NCBI GenBank assembly: GCA_018806915.1
Contig: JAGKQI010000096.1
Coordinates: 434,001 to 498,000, forward strand
Source: Phytophthora colocasiae
Lineage: Eukaryota > Oomycota > Peronosporomycetes > Peronosporales > Peronosporaceae
Reading direction: 5' to 3'
DNA: 64,000 nucleotides
Part shown: piece after piece, positions 11,205 to 21,130 of the stretch
Position numbering within the stretch: position 1 is the first letter of the stretch
Layout of the letters: every line of letters starts with the position of its first letter
Translations under genes and position numbers: made by a program
Notes under the pieces: generated by a model
What the model saw: only the letters and a program-made list of their open reading frames with translations
Database searches by the model: none
Told to the model about the DNA's origin: nothing

Positions 11205-12527
11205 AGGGATGCGGCGTTAGGGTGATTGAGAAGAATGTGTCAATCTCTGGGGGATTAAGGCGCCAAGTCGCCTAAGACTCGAACGGCCCAGCGTTGGATT
11301 GGTGACGGTGCTGAGAACCACGCCACGATCAACCCGAAGAAAATGCTGTTCGATGTTAAGCGACTCATTGATCGCAAGTACAATGACAAGTCGATGGAGG
11401 CTGACAAGAAGCTGCTGCTGTACAAAATCATAAACAAGGAAGCCAAGCCGTTCATTGAGGTGGAGGTTAAATGTGAGAAGCGCCAGTTCGTCTCCGAGGA
11501 GGTGTTAGCTATGGTGCTGACCAATATGGACCTGGTTTTGGAGGGCTACATTGGCCGAGAGGTGTTTGACGCCGTCGTGATGGTGCTTGCCTACCTCAAC
11601 GACGCTAAGCGTCAGGCTACCAAGGATGCCGGTACCTTACCAGTCTCATTGTACGACGTATCATTAACGAGCCTACGGCTGCTGTCATTGCCTACGGTAT
11701 TGACAAGAAGGCAAAGGGCGAGAAGAACTGCAGCGGGGCTGCGTAGGTGTGCACCGCACAGAGGAAGTTTAGTTGACTCGTAGAGTCCTGCTTGCAAGGC
11801 ACTAGCCTTCGATTCTATACTTGAACCAAATAGTCCACTAAAACGGGACGTACTGAATTAGTGTCCCTATAATTAAGGAACAAACACTAATTATATAAAA
11901 TGCAAACTGAACTGTATTGATTTTCCTTTTATCTGCCCTAATCCTAAATGTAACGGATTTAATATCTAACATACTAAATCCTAATCAAAATGTAATCTGT
12001 GGCTCTGAGGCCGTTTCGTATCTACTCGTGTGTGCCACACCATTATGTACCCACATAAAATGTATCCATGTGTGTCACACATCAACGGTAGACATTCGTG
12101 TAACATCCCCGTTACAAGAACGTGCTGGCCTTCGACTTGAGCGGCGGTACTTTCGGTGAGAAGCTGCTTGTCATTGATGGCGGGTTGTTCGAGGTCCTGT
12201 TCACCAATGGTGACTCACCAGTAGTGTCAGGTGAGGGATTCGACCAGCGTTTCATGCAGTAGTTCATCAAGGCGTGAAAGATGGACAGGAAGCTCGACGT
12301 CGCGTCGGACAAGCGTGCCCTGCAGGATCTCCGTGATGACACAGAGCGTGTCAAGCGTTCCCAACTGGTTCAGGCCCAGAATTGTCTTGAGATTGGTGTC
12401 TCTGGCTGCGTCTGTTTCGAGAAGCTTAATGACGCCCTATTCAAGAAGATCATCGGCCCTTCAAGAAGAAGATGAAGAAGGATGCCGACCATAAGAAGTC
12501 AGAAAAATGGACGAGATTGTATTAACT
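11205..12527 (+). pseudogene. HSP70/BiP pseudogene split by an LTR
   Basis: Fragment of an ER-type HSP70 (BiP/Kar2). Readable parts include WIGDGAENHATINPKK, FDVKRLIDRKYNDKS, the signature [17 protein letters not shown] and [13 protein letters not shown] (normal signature DLGGGTFD). Further on are [18 protein letters not shown] and FEKLNDALFKKIIGP. Breaks include a frameshift at about 11630-11650, two stops at about 12260-12277, and a 388-bp solo LTR between codons for GEKN and VLAFDL. Both N-terminus and substrate-binding C-terminus are absent. It covers about the middle of the ATPase domain and a little beyond. Confidence 0.9.
11729..12116 (-). mobile_element. Solo LTR, 5-bp TSD, in BiP pseudogene
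   Basis: The 388-bp insert has TG...CA ends and near-inverted termini: TGCAGCGGGG on the plus strand and TGTAACGGGG on the minus strand. It is flanked by AGAAC at 11724-11728 and again at 12117-12121. Removing insert plus one AGAAC restores the local HSP70 reading frame register. No internal coding region is present, so it is a solo LTR left by recombination. Orientation is tentatively minus, from the TGTAAC start. Confidence 0.88.
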
Positions 12528-12620
12528 AGAGGTGTTCTCTTTATTGATGAAGCAAATACTAAATAAATCTATCTAGTATCTTGATTATACCAAACCACCT
12601 AGACAGCACTCAATGCCGAT

Positions 12621-13290
12621 TTACTCTGGAGAATCTTCATTCCCAGACGCATCTAGAAACGAATCAAACGTGACGAGGTCTTCTCCGCTGTGATTCGTGT
12701 AGATAAAGATGAGCTTTTCCACGCAGTTTGCTGTCAAACGATTTCTTCGCTTGGAGTGAATAAAGCCGTGGATAGACCACGAACGTTCGCTTGCCGCAGA
12801 CGACGTGGGGATGCAAAACAATCGCATCGCTAGTGGGCGCATGAGTTGGTATTAGTTTGACGCGTTGTCCACCAATTCAATGGTGTATAAGACTGGAATC
12901 TTTTCTTCTTGTATTCGCTCCAAGCCGATTTGTCGGTCACAAATTGCGTTATCTCAGCCGAAACCTTTTGTGTTTCTTCCGGATCCGCTGAAATCATTGC
13001 AGCGGCGTCGGAAACAGCATCATCAAGCTCGTCATCTGATAAACAACTCGTATCTAGTCGTTGATCGAAAAGGTAACCAATTTTTTTCATGGAAGGCGTA
13101 ATGATATCCTTCTCTCGCGACGTTTTAAAATTGCGAATTTCGCCTTGTAGAAATCGGAGCTGGTGGACGCTGTTGCCCAATTCTTCGTGGTAAATTTTGT
13201 TTCGCGATAGCTGTCTGAACTGCGTGAAGACCGCAGAAACAAAACTACTATCGCTCTCAAAATCCGCCAGGGATGCGTTGATAGCACATC
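12621..13290 (-). pseudogene. hAT transposase C-terminal fragment
   Basis: Minus-strand frames 13180-12830 and 12842-12621 overlap and together read as the C-terminal third of a hAT transposase. The hATC dimerisation motif is clear (PTSSAASERSWSIHGFIHSKRRNRL, read in two pieces; ends VEKLIFIYTN). Upstream a tryptophan pair (NWWTTRQ) and an acidic helix precede it, and the frame continues to about 13290 (DFESDSSFVSAVFTQFRQLS). The N-terminal BED finger and catalytic part are missing. It differs in sequence from the intact hAT at 28.0-30.4 kb. Confidence 0.8.
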
Positions 13291-14139
13291 ATTGCTACGG
13301 ATTCACGCAAAAATCCTACTTTGTGGACCTTGGACTAATTAGGACTAATTAGGCCCTTGTTCAGGTGGGAGCACGTGTGCTGGCTGTGGTGCATGTAGGC
13401 TTTTGATTGGATGATACGATTGGAACATAGCCATGATTTTGGTGGTTCGTGTGCCAGGGAACACGATTTTCAGAACAACAACTTTTGCTGTTCTAGCTAT
13501 AGCACACCTGTGCCAGCAGAAAACAATGGACGACAGTACAGCAGCCATCATCGCTGTGGTTGCTGGTGCGTGCTTTTGTCCTGCTACTGTTGCTGCACGT
13601 AGCTTTCGTGCTGCAGTAGTCTCGAGATCATTTCGTTATTCCATTTCATGCAATTAAGCACGGTCTTTCCTGCGGCATCTCCACCGTATTTCTCTTTTCG
13701 CTTGCCCCGGTTCCGACGGATTTTCTTCACGGGGAGTTCCTGCGGTGCTTCCGACCGAGGTTCACCTTGTACCTCTGCGCTAGATGAAGCAGACAGCAGA
13801 AGTGGGGGGGTCTCCATAAGCTGCATGAACTAGGAAGGAAAAAATAGGAAGTACTAGTACCTAGGCAACGTGGCTTGGCAACCAGTGAATACTACAAAAC
13901 GATCTGAGTGGCTGGCTCACACTTGGACAAGGCGCAGCACATCAGATTAGTGGTGTAAGCTCCCGATTGTGAAGCAGATTGAACACCTACCCTCGCTGTA
14001 CGCGTCATTTACAATCCTACGAGCAAGGGATACTGTTAGTATCACCCCCCCCCCCCCCCGAGTCGCCAAATCAAATGATAAGGAAAAGTGCAAGGTGCTG
14101 GTTATGGATGGGACAACGATTGCGCTACTAATGCTGACT
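13291..14139. other. Repeat-derived DNA with Myb/SANT-like fragment
   Basis: A minus-strand frame at 13584-13826 encodes a basic segment (VKKIRRNRGKRKEK) followed by MKWNNEMISRLLQ. That looks like the start of the SANT/Myb-like DNA-binding domain of a transposon protein and then degenerates. A run of about 15 cytosines lies near 14046-14060, and a doubled ggactaatta at about 13331-13350. No intact gene. Confidence 0.4.
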
Positions 14140-15590
14140 CTAATCTTTGTGAATGTGTCTATCAACGACGTCGTCGTCCCAGGAAACTTCTCCTGCGCTG
14201 TCATCTAGCCACGATAAAGCTTGTAAGGTATTAGCCAGCTCTTCGTCGATTTTGTCTGCCCCTACATCTTCGTTTGAAAAGTCCGTGCGCTCGTCGAACA
14301 AAAGATCCACGTGTTTGTAACCTCCTTTGATCGTCTTCACAGTGAGATCATTCCAAGTCGTTGTAGCCATTGAAGGACACGTTTTCGATCTGGCGGTGTA
14401 AGCTTTGGAGAGCTCTCCCCGCTAGACACAAGAGCCTTTGAGCACTGCGCCTTTAGGTACGTTGTCCAGGAAGCTCTAATCCGGTCTTTGAGTGGTTTAT
14501 CCCACGCTATATCAGCTGGCTGACAACAATGTGTATATCAAGGAGGAATGCGCTGCAACACAATATTCTTTTCAACTGCAAATTCAACGACTTCGGGCGT
14601 CCAATGCGCGCTAAATTCATCCCACATCAGCATCTCCGGCTCATCGGTAGAGCTACGTTCGCCAAAAAAGTGTTGCAAGAATTGCAGTGAAAGATCAGCA
14701 TTCCACCACCCGCTTGGATTCGCGTAGATAACTGTCTGTGTCTCCTTTTGTAGTGGCTCCATTGTCTTCCACATGCCTTTGCTAAATCCATTACGCAACC
14801 ATGTATTTTCGTCGCGTTTGGTATCGTCTCGAGACCCTTTTACTTTAAATACAACCCAAGGGTCGTACTTGACACCAGTATTGTCGGCAAGAAGCATGGC
14901 AGTTAAACGTTCTTTACTTTTTCCACCACATTTTACCCAAACCGTTTTCGCACCCCGAGAATCAATGGTCATTTTAGGTACATATTCGAAAAACACGGCG
15001 GTTTGGCCCGCATTGTAGATCTTAGTAATGCCTTCTTCCACAATACGCCTGCGCACAGTAGCTGAGAATTCACGTGCTACTCGAGCTGAGTCTACAGGCG
15101 TCGTTTGTCCTTGGCGTGTCTTGGCTCTGAGCGCCAAGCTGTAACGAGATAGAAACGTTCCCATCCAAGTTGGAGACGCAGCAAAAGCAAAACGTGGCAC
15201 GTCGTACAGCGATGCAATTTCTAATGCTTCTTGTTGCAACATTTTAGAAGACACAGGAATTCCCTGCGAGCGCAAGCCGATTATCCACTCTATAATGTCC
15301 ATCTCTGCATCATCACTCAACGTCTTCGCTGTGCCAGCATGTCGGTAGCGTTTTAGTTGCGCAGTCTTAGTTTTAGCAGCCATTCCCAAAATGTCAACCT
15401 TCTTTGACTTCCAGCGTCTAATAACACGTGCTTTAGACTGATATGTCGTGCTAGCCGGGTCGATTCCAGGCCACAACGTCCGAATCACGACCCGCATATC
15501 TCGGGTTTCGTACAGACGGAGTGCAGCAGCCTTGAAAGCGAAAGTCTCCGACGTCAGCTTGAGCTGCGTAGGTTACGGCCTCCGCCTCGC
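14140..15590 (-). pseudogene. pogo-like DDE_1 transposase pseudogene
   Basis: The long minus frame (15497-14538) has a CENP-B/HTH-like N-terminal half (DDAEMDIIEWIIGLRSQGIP, SPTWMGTFLSRYSLALR) and a DDE_1 core. The first catalytic motif reads IYNAGQTAVFFE, with Gly where relatives have Asp (NADQT or NMDET). The second Asp is present (MLMWDEFSAHW). A stop after RIPP at 14538 interrupts the third motif, which is still readable beyond it (CQPADIAWDKPLK). After a frameshift, WNDLTVKTIKGGYKHVDLLF completes the usual C-terminus to about 14140. Upstream of 15497 coding sequence continues (LKLTSETFAFKAAALRLYE) across a stop. Dead by several lesions. Confidence 0.85.
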
Positions 15591-15662
15591 CACGACACCC
15601 GCATTCGAGTCCTTGTTCGCCGGCTTCTTCTCTACTCTGCGGTTGTTCTGGTTATGCTGCAC

Positions 15663-15973
15663 TGGCTTCAAGGAACTCGGGGATGACACTTAACAAAACG
15701 GTGCAAATCCTACTTGTCCAACCCCCAATACACAGCTTTCATTGGTCAATATAGGGGGGTGACACTTGACACCGATACTACGGTACATAGGCAGAGTTGC
15801 AGTACCGTAATTTGTCTGTTAAATCGCACACGTGTTTTTGTAATGCTCTCTATCCGTTTTTTTTTACCTTGCTCTTTATTTGTCTTCTATGTGTCCCACA
15901 TCTACGTACCCTATTTTCGGTACCTAAGCAATGCCGCTTTGCCACCATCGAGATCGCAATCTACCCCTCGCTC
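15663..15973 (+). repeat. Left copy of ~305-bp duplication flanking Copia
   Basis: This 311-bp segment ends exactly where the left LTR begins and matches 21131-21433, which starts exactly where the right LTR ends. I see about five differences, among them an extra 8 bp (about 15781-15788) and homopolymer changes. The right copy is continuous with the CCT6 start region. The left copy is continuous with the pogo pseudogene 5' region. Confidence 0.9.
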
Positions 15974-16164
15974 TATGAGACCTTGCCAGTCTCAGAAACT
16001 CGTTTGTCACCCGCCCGTTAGTTGAAGTAGTTAAAAGTCCACTGGACCGCTCAATCCCAAATCTGCTAAGTGGGGCGAGCACTGCGTTTGCTTTTGCGTT
16101 CTCTTCGTTCTCTTGAGCGGGCAGCTAAGAAGTTCTCTGCAGTGGGCAGCCTAGAAGCTGCTAG
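15974..16164 (+). repeat. Copia 5' LTR
   Basis: 191-bp direct repeat of 20940-21130, beginning tatgagaccttgcc and ending gaagctgctag. The boundary to the internal region is set by the adjoining primer-binding site. Confidence 0.9.
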
Positions 16165-16178
16165 GGTTATGAGCCCAA
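16164..16178 (+). promoter_or_regulatory. Primer-binding site, internal tRNA-iMet type
   Basis: GGGTTATGAGCCCAA directly follows the 5' LTR. Its complement contains the anticodon arm of initiator tRNA-Met (GGGCTCATAACCC). This is the half-tRNA priming used by Drosophila copia, not the usual 3'-acceptor site (TGGTATCAGAGC). Inference from known tRNA sequence. Confidence 0.7.
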
Positions 16179-16217
16179 ACTTTGAGATCTTGTCAAGTTT
16201 CAACGTGAAGGCTTATT

Positions 16218-19200
16218 ATGTCTCGGTACCCCTCGATATCCGATTTGCTGGGAACACCGAGTGGAGCAGGATCGCGACAGATGATGGCCGTGTCGACGCC
16301 TACGACAGGACCGGTGGTTGGTTCTGGGCTCGGAGTTGGTGGCATTCCAGTATTGCACACTCCGCGACCGCTGTCAGGGCCTAGGATGGCGTCTATAACT
16401 GTTCCACACCAGGAGGACGTTCCGGTGGTGACGGCAAGTGCGTCTACAGGGAACGTGCCGATGAGGTTTGTGGGGTCAAATCTTGGGGGGGCAGCTCAGC
16501 CTCTGTTTCCTCTTCCGCTGCTTCGTTCGTCAATGGAAGTGAATAAAACACCACCAAAGATGGAGGGAAGCTTTAACCTCTATCGGGCGCAAGTGATAGC
16601 ATATTTGCATCGGTACAATGCGTGGGGTTTGGTAGACGGGTCAGTGCAAAGACCTGTTCAGTTTGGACCTGAGCAGCAGCAATTCGACTCGTTGGACTAC
16701 TTTGTAAAAGATACTTTACTTCGTGGTGCCAAAGTTGAAGATGCTGAGCGAATGTGTGATCTCCTTACTGGGAAGGAAATGTGGGAGGACTTGGAAGCGC
16801 ATCATACTAAGCCTGAGTTTGCTAACTACGTTTGGGTGATGAAGAAATTCTTTCACGCCACATACACTCGTGAGCAGACGATGGATTCGTGGCTGCAGGA
16901 GATACATGATACACGTCGGGCGCTGGCGAATTTGGTCCGCGTGATAGACGATGACCTTACTGTGGATGTGATCCTCATGGGTGTAGTGCAGACGCATCGA
17001 GAGGTAGTACGGCAGTTTTCTCGCGTGATGACTCCCGGATCTCGACCAACTCTCCAACAGCTATTGAACACGCTGAAGTCTGAGACGGAGATGGATGAAA
17101 TCGTCCGAGATGAGGAAGAGGGAGGCAAGATTTTTCACGTGTCAAAGAAGCAGAAGACCGATGATAAAGGTGGCAAGAAGAACGGCAATGCCAAATCCGG
17201 TGATGGAGGAGGCAAATCCAGTGGTAAAAATGGCGGTAAGAGTAACAGAAAGAAAGGCAAGTGCTACTACTGCGACAAAGAGGGCCATTATAAATACGAA
17301 TGCCGAAAGCTCCAGTACGATGCAAAGCATGGTAACGTCGAGGAAACCAAGCGACTGGTGCATGAAGAGAAGACTGGGAATAAATCTGACAAATCTGGTG
17401 GGAAAGGTGGACCTCCGGAGCCGTCGCCGTTGGGAATGATTGGACGTATTGAGAATAACTGTGCCGTGGTAAGTACAGGATCGACTCTCTCTGAGTCATC
17501 TAGACCTAATTCCTTGGAATGGATCTTGGACTCGGCAGCTATCACGCACACGTGTGCTGATAGATCGTTGATGCTTCGGTTTCCACACTACCAGGAGACT
17601 AACACACCACATGAATCGTGGACTGGTGAGGTGACTACAGATCATTTGGTGTCTGAGCTGCAGATATCATTTGTGTCTACCGAAGATCAGCATGGGAATG
17701 AAATGGGACTGCTGGATTGTAAGCTAAAAGGTGTACGAAATGTACCAGGCTGTCATGTAAACTTGCTGAGTGTTAACGCCTTGGAGGAAGAAGGTTGGCG
17801 CTGCGAGTCACAGTATCCCGAGGAAGGACCGCCACGGAGACTAATGTGGAAGGGTTCGACAGCAATAGTGTTCGATAAATCTCGTGGATACTATCGCACT
17901 AGGAGCTTATGTGGACCAACTCAAGTTGTGGCGGCCACAATGGCTCAGCGTGGTGGTTCGTTGTATCGGTGGCATCTTCGCTTCGCTCACGCCAACGCTG
18001 GTGCGTTGCAACAGATGTGCCGTGAAAAGCAAGTTACTGGCATGGAAATCCCTTCACAGGAGCAACGTGGAGATGTGATTGACTGTTTGAGTTGTACGCT
18101 AGCGAAGTCTCGTAGAATGTCGTACAAGAAGCTGCATCCAAAGCGTTCGGTAAACTGCTGTGAGAAGTTGATGACGGATGTATGCTACTATGGAGAGATT
18201 TCTGCTGCTGGAAATGTGATGTTTCAGTTGGTGGAAGACGAGTATTCTCGTTATTTGTGGGGATTCTTGATGCAGCAGAAGTCCCAGTGCACGAATAACT
18301 TGAAAAGGTTAATCCTGCAACTCAAGCAAGGGGGAAAACGTGTGAGGTTTCTTGGCTCTGACCAAGGCCCGGAGTTTTTCATGACCAAAGAGTTGCGGAA
18401 GTTTCTTCGGGAGCAGGGAATTCGTCCGCTGTATACGAACACGTATACACCCGAGGAAAATAGTCTGGTTGAGAAGATGAACGGCGTGGTGTTGCGATCC
18501 GTTCGCGCACTGCTAGTCACAACCGGGTTACCTTCCATATTATGGGGAGAAGCGTTCAAGTTTGTGGTGACAGTTCGAAACTACTCGTTATCAAAAGCCA
18601 TTCAGTGTCGTACGCCGTACGAATTGTTTGAAGGCAGGAAGCCTGACGTCTCAGGACTGCGTGTATGGGGCTGTGCGGCAACATACTTTGTACCCCGTCA
18701 AAAACGTAAAGGGAAGAAAGATACAACTGCACGAGAAGCATTGTTTCTGGGATATCCAGAGAACACGACTGGGTATCGCGTGTTGGATTTAGTCACTGGC
18801 CGAATTGTGGAAATGCGGGACGTGAAGTTTCGTGAGGAATGGACCATTGAATCAGATTATGTGGAAAAGTTGCTACCCGCTTCAATCCCGTACGTGCGAT
18901 TGCCTCTCCACGAGTACTCGAGCTCCTGTAGTGACAATAAGGTTACCGAGCCATCGTACGACTCCGCCGAGGTCGTGAGCGTGGATGGACAGGTTGGAGG
19001 CGAGATTAGTGGGAAGAAGAGGAGCGCAAGTGCTAGTGGACTTGAGTTGGGTGAAACCGACTCGAGGGCTGCTAAGCGGAGCAGAACGGGGGAGCTGACA
19101 CAGACTGAAGATGCTCAGAGCGATTCAGTGGATTCAGAAGACATGGCTAGTGATGAGGATCAGCATGCTAAGACCAGACAGAAGAGAAAACCAGGATTAG

Positions 19201-20918
19201 TGGAGGTGAAACATCCTCGGAAAGCGAAGAAGACGGGGGAGGCTGTACCTCTTCGACGATCAACACGTTTACGCCGACCAAATGTGAGACTACATGGATA
19301 TGATCTGGCAAACTACTTTATTTCGACCACAGACGAACTACCGAAGTCAGTGCGTGCTGCTTTGGCGGGTTCTGATCGTGATAAGTGGATAGAAGCAATG
19401 GAGACGGAGTTTAGTTCCATTCAGGCGAATGAAACGTGGATCCTGGTTAATCGCCCACCCAATACGAAGGTAATGACGAGTCGATGGGTGTTCGTGATTA
19501 AGAGAAATCAGCACGGGGAAATTGAGCGGTACAAAGCTCGGCTTACGCTTCGTGGCTTTGAACAAGTATTCGGGTCAGACTATTGGGAAGTGTACTCTCC
19601 AGTAGTCAGCATGGAGGCCATTCGTGTGATTATTGTGTTGGCGTTCCACTACGATCTTGATCTCCGGCAGATAGACTTTACTACTGCTTTCCTAAATGGA
19701 GATATGGACATTGACGTCTATATGGAGCAACCTGAGATGTTTGATGATGGTAGTGGGCGAGTGTGTCTGCTGAAGAAGAGCTTGTACGGCTTGAAACAGG
19801 CGCCACTCATATGGAATGAAACATTGAAGAAGTATTTGAAGAAGCTTGGCTTTACAGTGAGCGTCATTGCAGATGGCGTGTATGTCAAGTGGGTAGATGG
19901 CTCTCCAATATTCCTGACAGTTTACGTAGATGACGTGGTGATTGCAGCTAAGCCAGAGCACATCACGTGGTTAATCTCTGAGTTGAAGAACGAGTTCAAA
20001 CTCAAAGATTTGGGGGAGATTAATCTACTGTTAGCGATGGGTGTACGCGTAGAATCGGATCGGGTTACACTTTCTCAAGAAGCTTACATACGACACTTAG
20101 TTGAAAAGTTTTGCGATAGCGGTGCCAGATTTACTCGAACGCCGATGGATCCGAAAGTCGTCCCTGTAAAACCCGAGAGACCCTATGGAGATGAAGTGAA
20201 CAGAAAGGATCTGCCATATCGGCAAATTGTGGGGTCCTTACAGTATTTGGTGCGCTGTACACGGCCGGATATTGCAAATTCGGTTCGAGTTCTGAGTAAG
20301 TATTTGGATTGCTACACCGTGGAGCACTATACGATGGCCCAGCGTGTGTTAGCGTATCTAAAAGGAACGGCAGCCTATGGGCTGGTGCTACCTAAGGAAT
20401 CGGCGAGGGAGGAGCTGTCGATTGTGGGCTATGCAGATGCTGACCTCGGCAATGACATGGATACTCGACGATCGATTACAGGCCAAGTAGTGAAGCTTGG
20501 TGGGTGTGTGGTAGCCTATCAGAGCAAGTCACAAGGGAGTGCAGTGAAGGATACGTGCAGTGCAGAATTGGTTGCTGCAAGCAGCTGTGCTGATCGAATT
20601 CGGTGGCTGCAGAACTTGCTGGAAGAACTGAAAGTTCCTGTACAACGTCCTGCAACCTTGCTGACGGATAACACTGCTGCTGTTCAAGTAATGACACGTT
20701 CCAGTGGGCATCACAAGATTAAATGTCTAGACCTGACTATCTACAAAGTGATCGACTACGTGGGAGCAGGCTACATTAAGGTCAAGCACCTGACCTCCAA
20801 GGATATGCCAGCAGACACCTTGACGAAGCCATTGGGAAAATGCAAGTTTCGCCAACATCGCAAGGAGCTAGGGGTGGAGTGCTTGTGCAAGGAGGAGTCC
20901 ACTGATGAAGAGAAATAG
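16218..20918 (+). CDS. Copia Gag-Pol polyprotein
   Basis: Single 1566-residue frame. Gag (about residues 1-340) contains the UBN2-like gag core and a Lys/Gly-rich linker. A CCHC zinc knuckle (CYYCDKEGHYKYEC) starts near residue 349. The protease active site is near 438 (WILDSAAITH), D-S-A instead of the usual D-S/T-G. Integrase follows: HLRFAH...CLSC zinc motif near 580-620, then catalytic D (MTDVCYY), D (LGSDQGPEF) and E (PEENSLVEKMN). The reverse transcriptase core begins near 1090 (TSRWVFVIKRN); the polymerase motif YVDDVV is near 1236. RNase H is at the C-terminus (YADADLGNDMDTRRS, LTDNTAAVQVM). The order protease-integrase-RT-RNase H defines Ty1/Copia. No stop or frameshift is seen. Confidence 0.95.
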   Translation: MSRYPSISDLLGTPSGAGSRQMMAVSTPTTGPVVGSGLGVGGIPVLHTPRPLSGPRMASITVPHQEDVPVVTASASTGNVPMRFVGSNLGGAAQPLFPLPLLRSSMEVNKTPPKMEGSFNLYRAQVIAYLHRYNAWGLVDGSVQRPVQFGPEQQQFDSLDYFVKDTLLRGAKVEDAERMCDLLTGKEMWEDLEAHHTKPEFANYVWVMKKFFHATYTREQTMDSWLQEIHDTRRALANLVRVIDDDLTVDVILMGVVQTHREVVRQFSRVMTPGSRPTLQQLLNTLKSETEMDEIVRDEEEGGKIFHVSKKQKTDDKGGKKNGNAKSGDGGGKSSGKNGGKSNRKKGKCYYCDKEGHYKYECRKLQYDAKHGNVEETKRLVHEEKTGNKSDKSGGKGGPPEPSPLGMIGRIENNCAVVSTGSTLSESSRPNSLEWILDSAAITHTCADRSLMLRFPHYQETNTPHESWTGEVTTDHLVSELQISFVSTEDQHGNEMGLLDCKLKGVRNVPGCHVNLLSVNALEEEGWRCESQYPEEGPPRRLMWKGSTAIVFDKSRGYYRTRSLCGPTQVVAATMAQRGGSLYRWHLRFAHANAGALQQMCREKQVTGMEIPSQEQRGDVIDCLSCTLAKSRRMSYKKLHPKRSVNCCEKLMTDVCYYGEISAAGNVMFQLVEDEYSRYLWGFLMQQKSQCTNNLKRLILQLKQGGKRVRFLGSDQGPEFFMTKELRKFLREQGIRPLYTNTYTPEENSLVEKMNGVVLRSVRALLVTTGLPSILWGEAFKFVVTVRNYSLSKAIQCRTPYELFEGRKPDVSGLRVWGCAATYFVPRQKRKGKKDTTAREALFLGYPENTTGYRVLDLVTGRIVEMRDVKFREEWTIESDYVEKLLPASIPYVRLPLHEYSSSCSDNKVTEPSYDSAEVVSVDGQVGGEISGKKRSASASGLELGETDSRAAKRSRTGELTQTEDAQSDSVDSEDMASDEDQHAKTRQKRKPGLVEVKHPRKAKKTGEAVPLRRSTRLRRPNVRLHGYDLANYFISTTDELPKSVRAALAGSDRDKWIEAMETEFSSIQANETWILVNRPPNTKVMTSRWVFVIKRNQHGEIERYKARLTLRGFEQVFGSDYWEVYSPVVSMEAIRVIIVLAFHYDLDLRQIDFTTAFLNGDMDIDVYMEQPEMFDDGSGRVCLLKKSLYGLKQAPLIWNETLKKYLKKLGFTVSVIADGVYVKWVDGSPIFLTVYVDDVVIAAKPEHITWLISELKNEFKLKDLGEINLLLAMGVRVESDRVTLSQEAYIRHLVEKFCDSGARFTRTPMDPKVVPVKPERPYGDEVNRKDLPYRQIVGSLQYLVRCTRPDIANSVRVLSKYLDCYTVEHYTMAQRVLAYLKGTAAYGLVLPKESAREELSIVGYADADLGNDMDTRRSITGQVVKLGGCVVAYQSKSQGSAVKDTCSAELVAASSCADRIRWLQNLLEELKVPVQRPATLLTDNTAAVQVMTRSSGHHKIKCLDLTIYKVIDYVGAGYIKVKHLTSKDMPADTLTKPLGKCKFRQHRKELGVECLCKEESTDEEK

Positions 20919-20930
20919 GTGACACAAGTT

Positions 20931-20939
20931 TCAGGGGAG
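20931..20939 (+). promoter_or_regulatory. Polypurine tract
   Basis: tcaggggag immediately precedes the 3' LTR, the expected position of the plus-strand primer. Confidence 0.7.
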
Positions 20940-21130
20940 TATGAGACCTTGCCAGTCTCAGAAACTCGTTTGTCACCCGCCCGTTAGTTGAAGTAGTTAA
21001 AAGTCCACTGGACCGCTCAATCCCAAATCTGCTAAGTGGGGCGAGCACTGCGTTTGCTTTTGCGTTCTCTTCGTTCTCTTGAGCGGGCAGCTAAGAAGTT
21101 ATCTGCAGTGGGCAGCCTAGAAGCTGCTAG
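20940..21130 (+). repeat. Copia 3' LTR
   Basis: 191 bp, one visible mismatch to the 5' LTR. It is followed directly, without spacer, by the right copy of the flanking duplication. Confidence 0.9.

Larger units (their letters stand above)
15974..21130 (+). mobile_element. Near-intact Ty1/Copia LTR retrotransposon
   Basis: A 5.16-kb element with two 191-bp LTRs, a primer-binding site, one uninterrupted gag-pol frame of 1566 codons and a polypurine tract. The LTRs differ at about one position (ttctctgcag versus ttatctgcag), so insertion is recent. LTR ends appear to be TA...TA(G) rather than TG...CA. No 5-bp target duplication is visible; instead a segment of about 305 bp is duplicated on both sides. 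Confidence 0.93.

Noticed and set aside
14044..14062. Run of about 15 cytosines as a possible regulatory G-quadruplex
   Set aside because: A single homopolymer without spaced G/C runs. More likely slippage or transposon-end DNA.
15974..16164. Canonical TG...CA ends and 5-bp TSD for the Copia LTR
   Set aside because: Checked at both ends. The shared repeat starts TATGAG and ends GCTGCTA(G), and the bases beside the two LTRs do not match as a short duplication.
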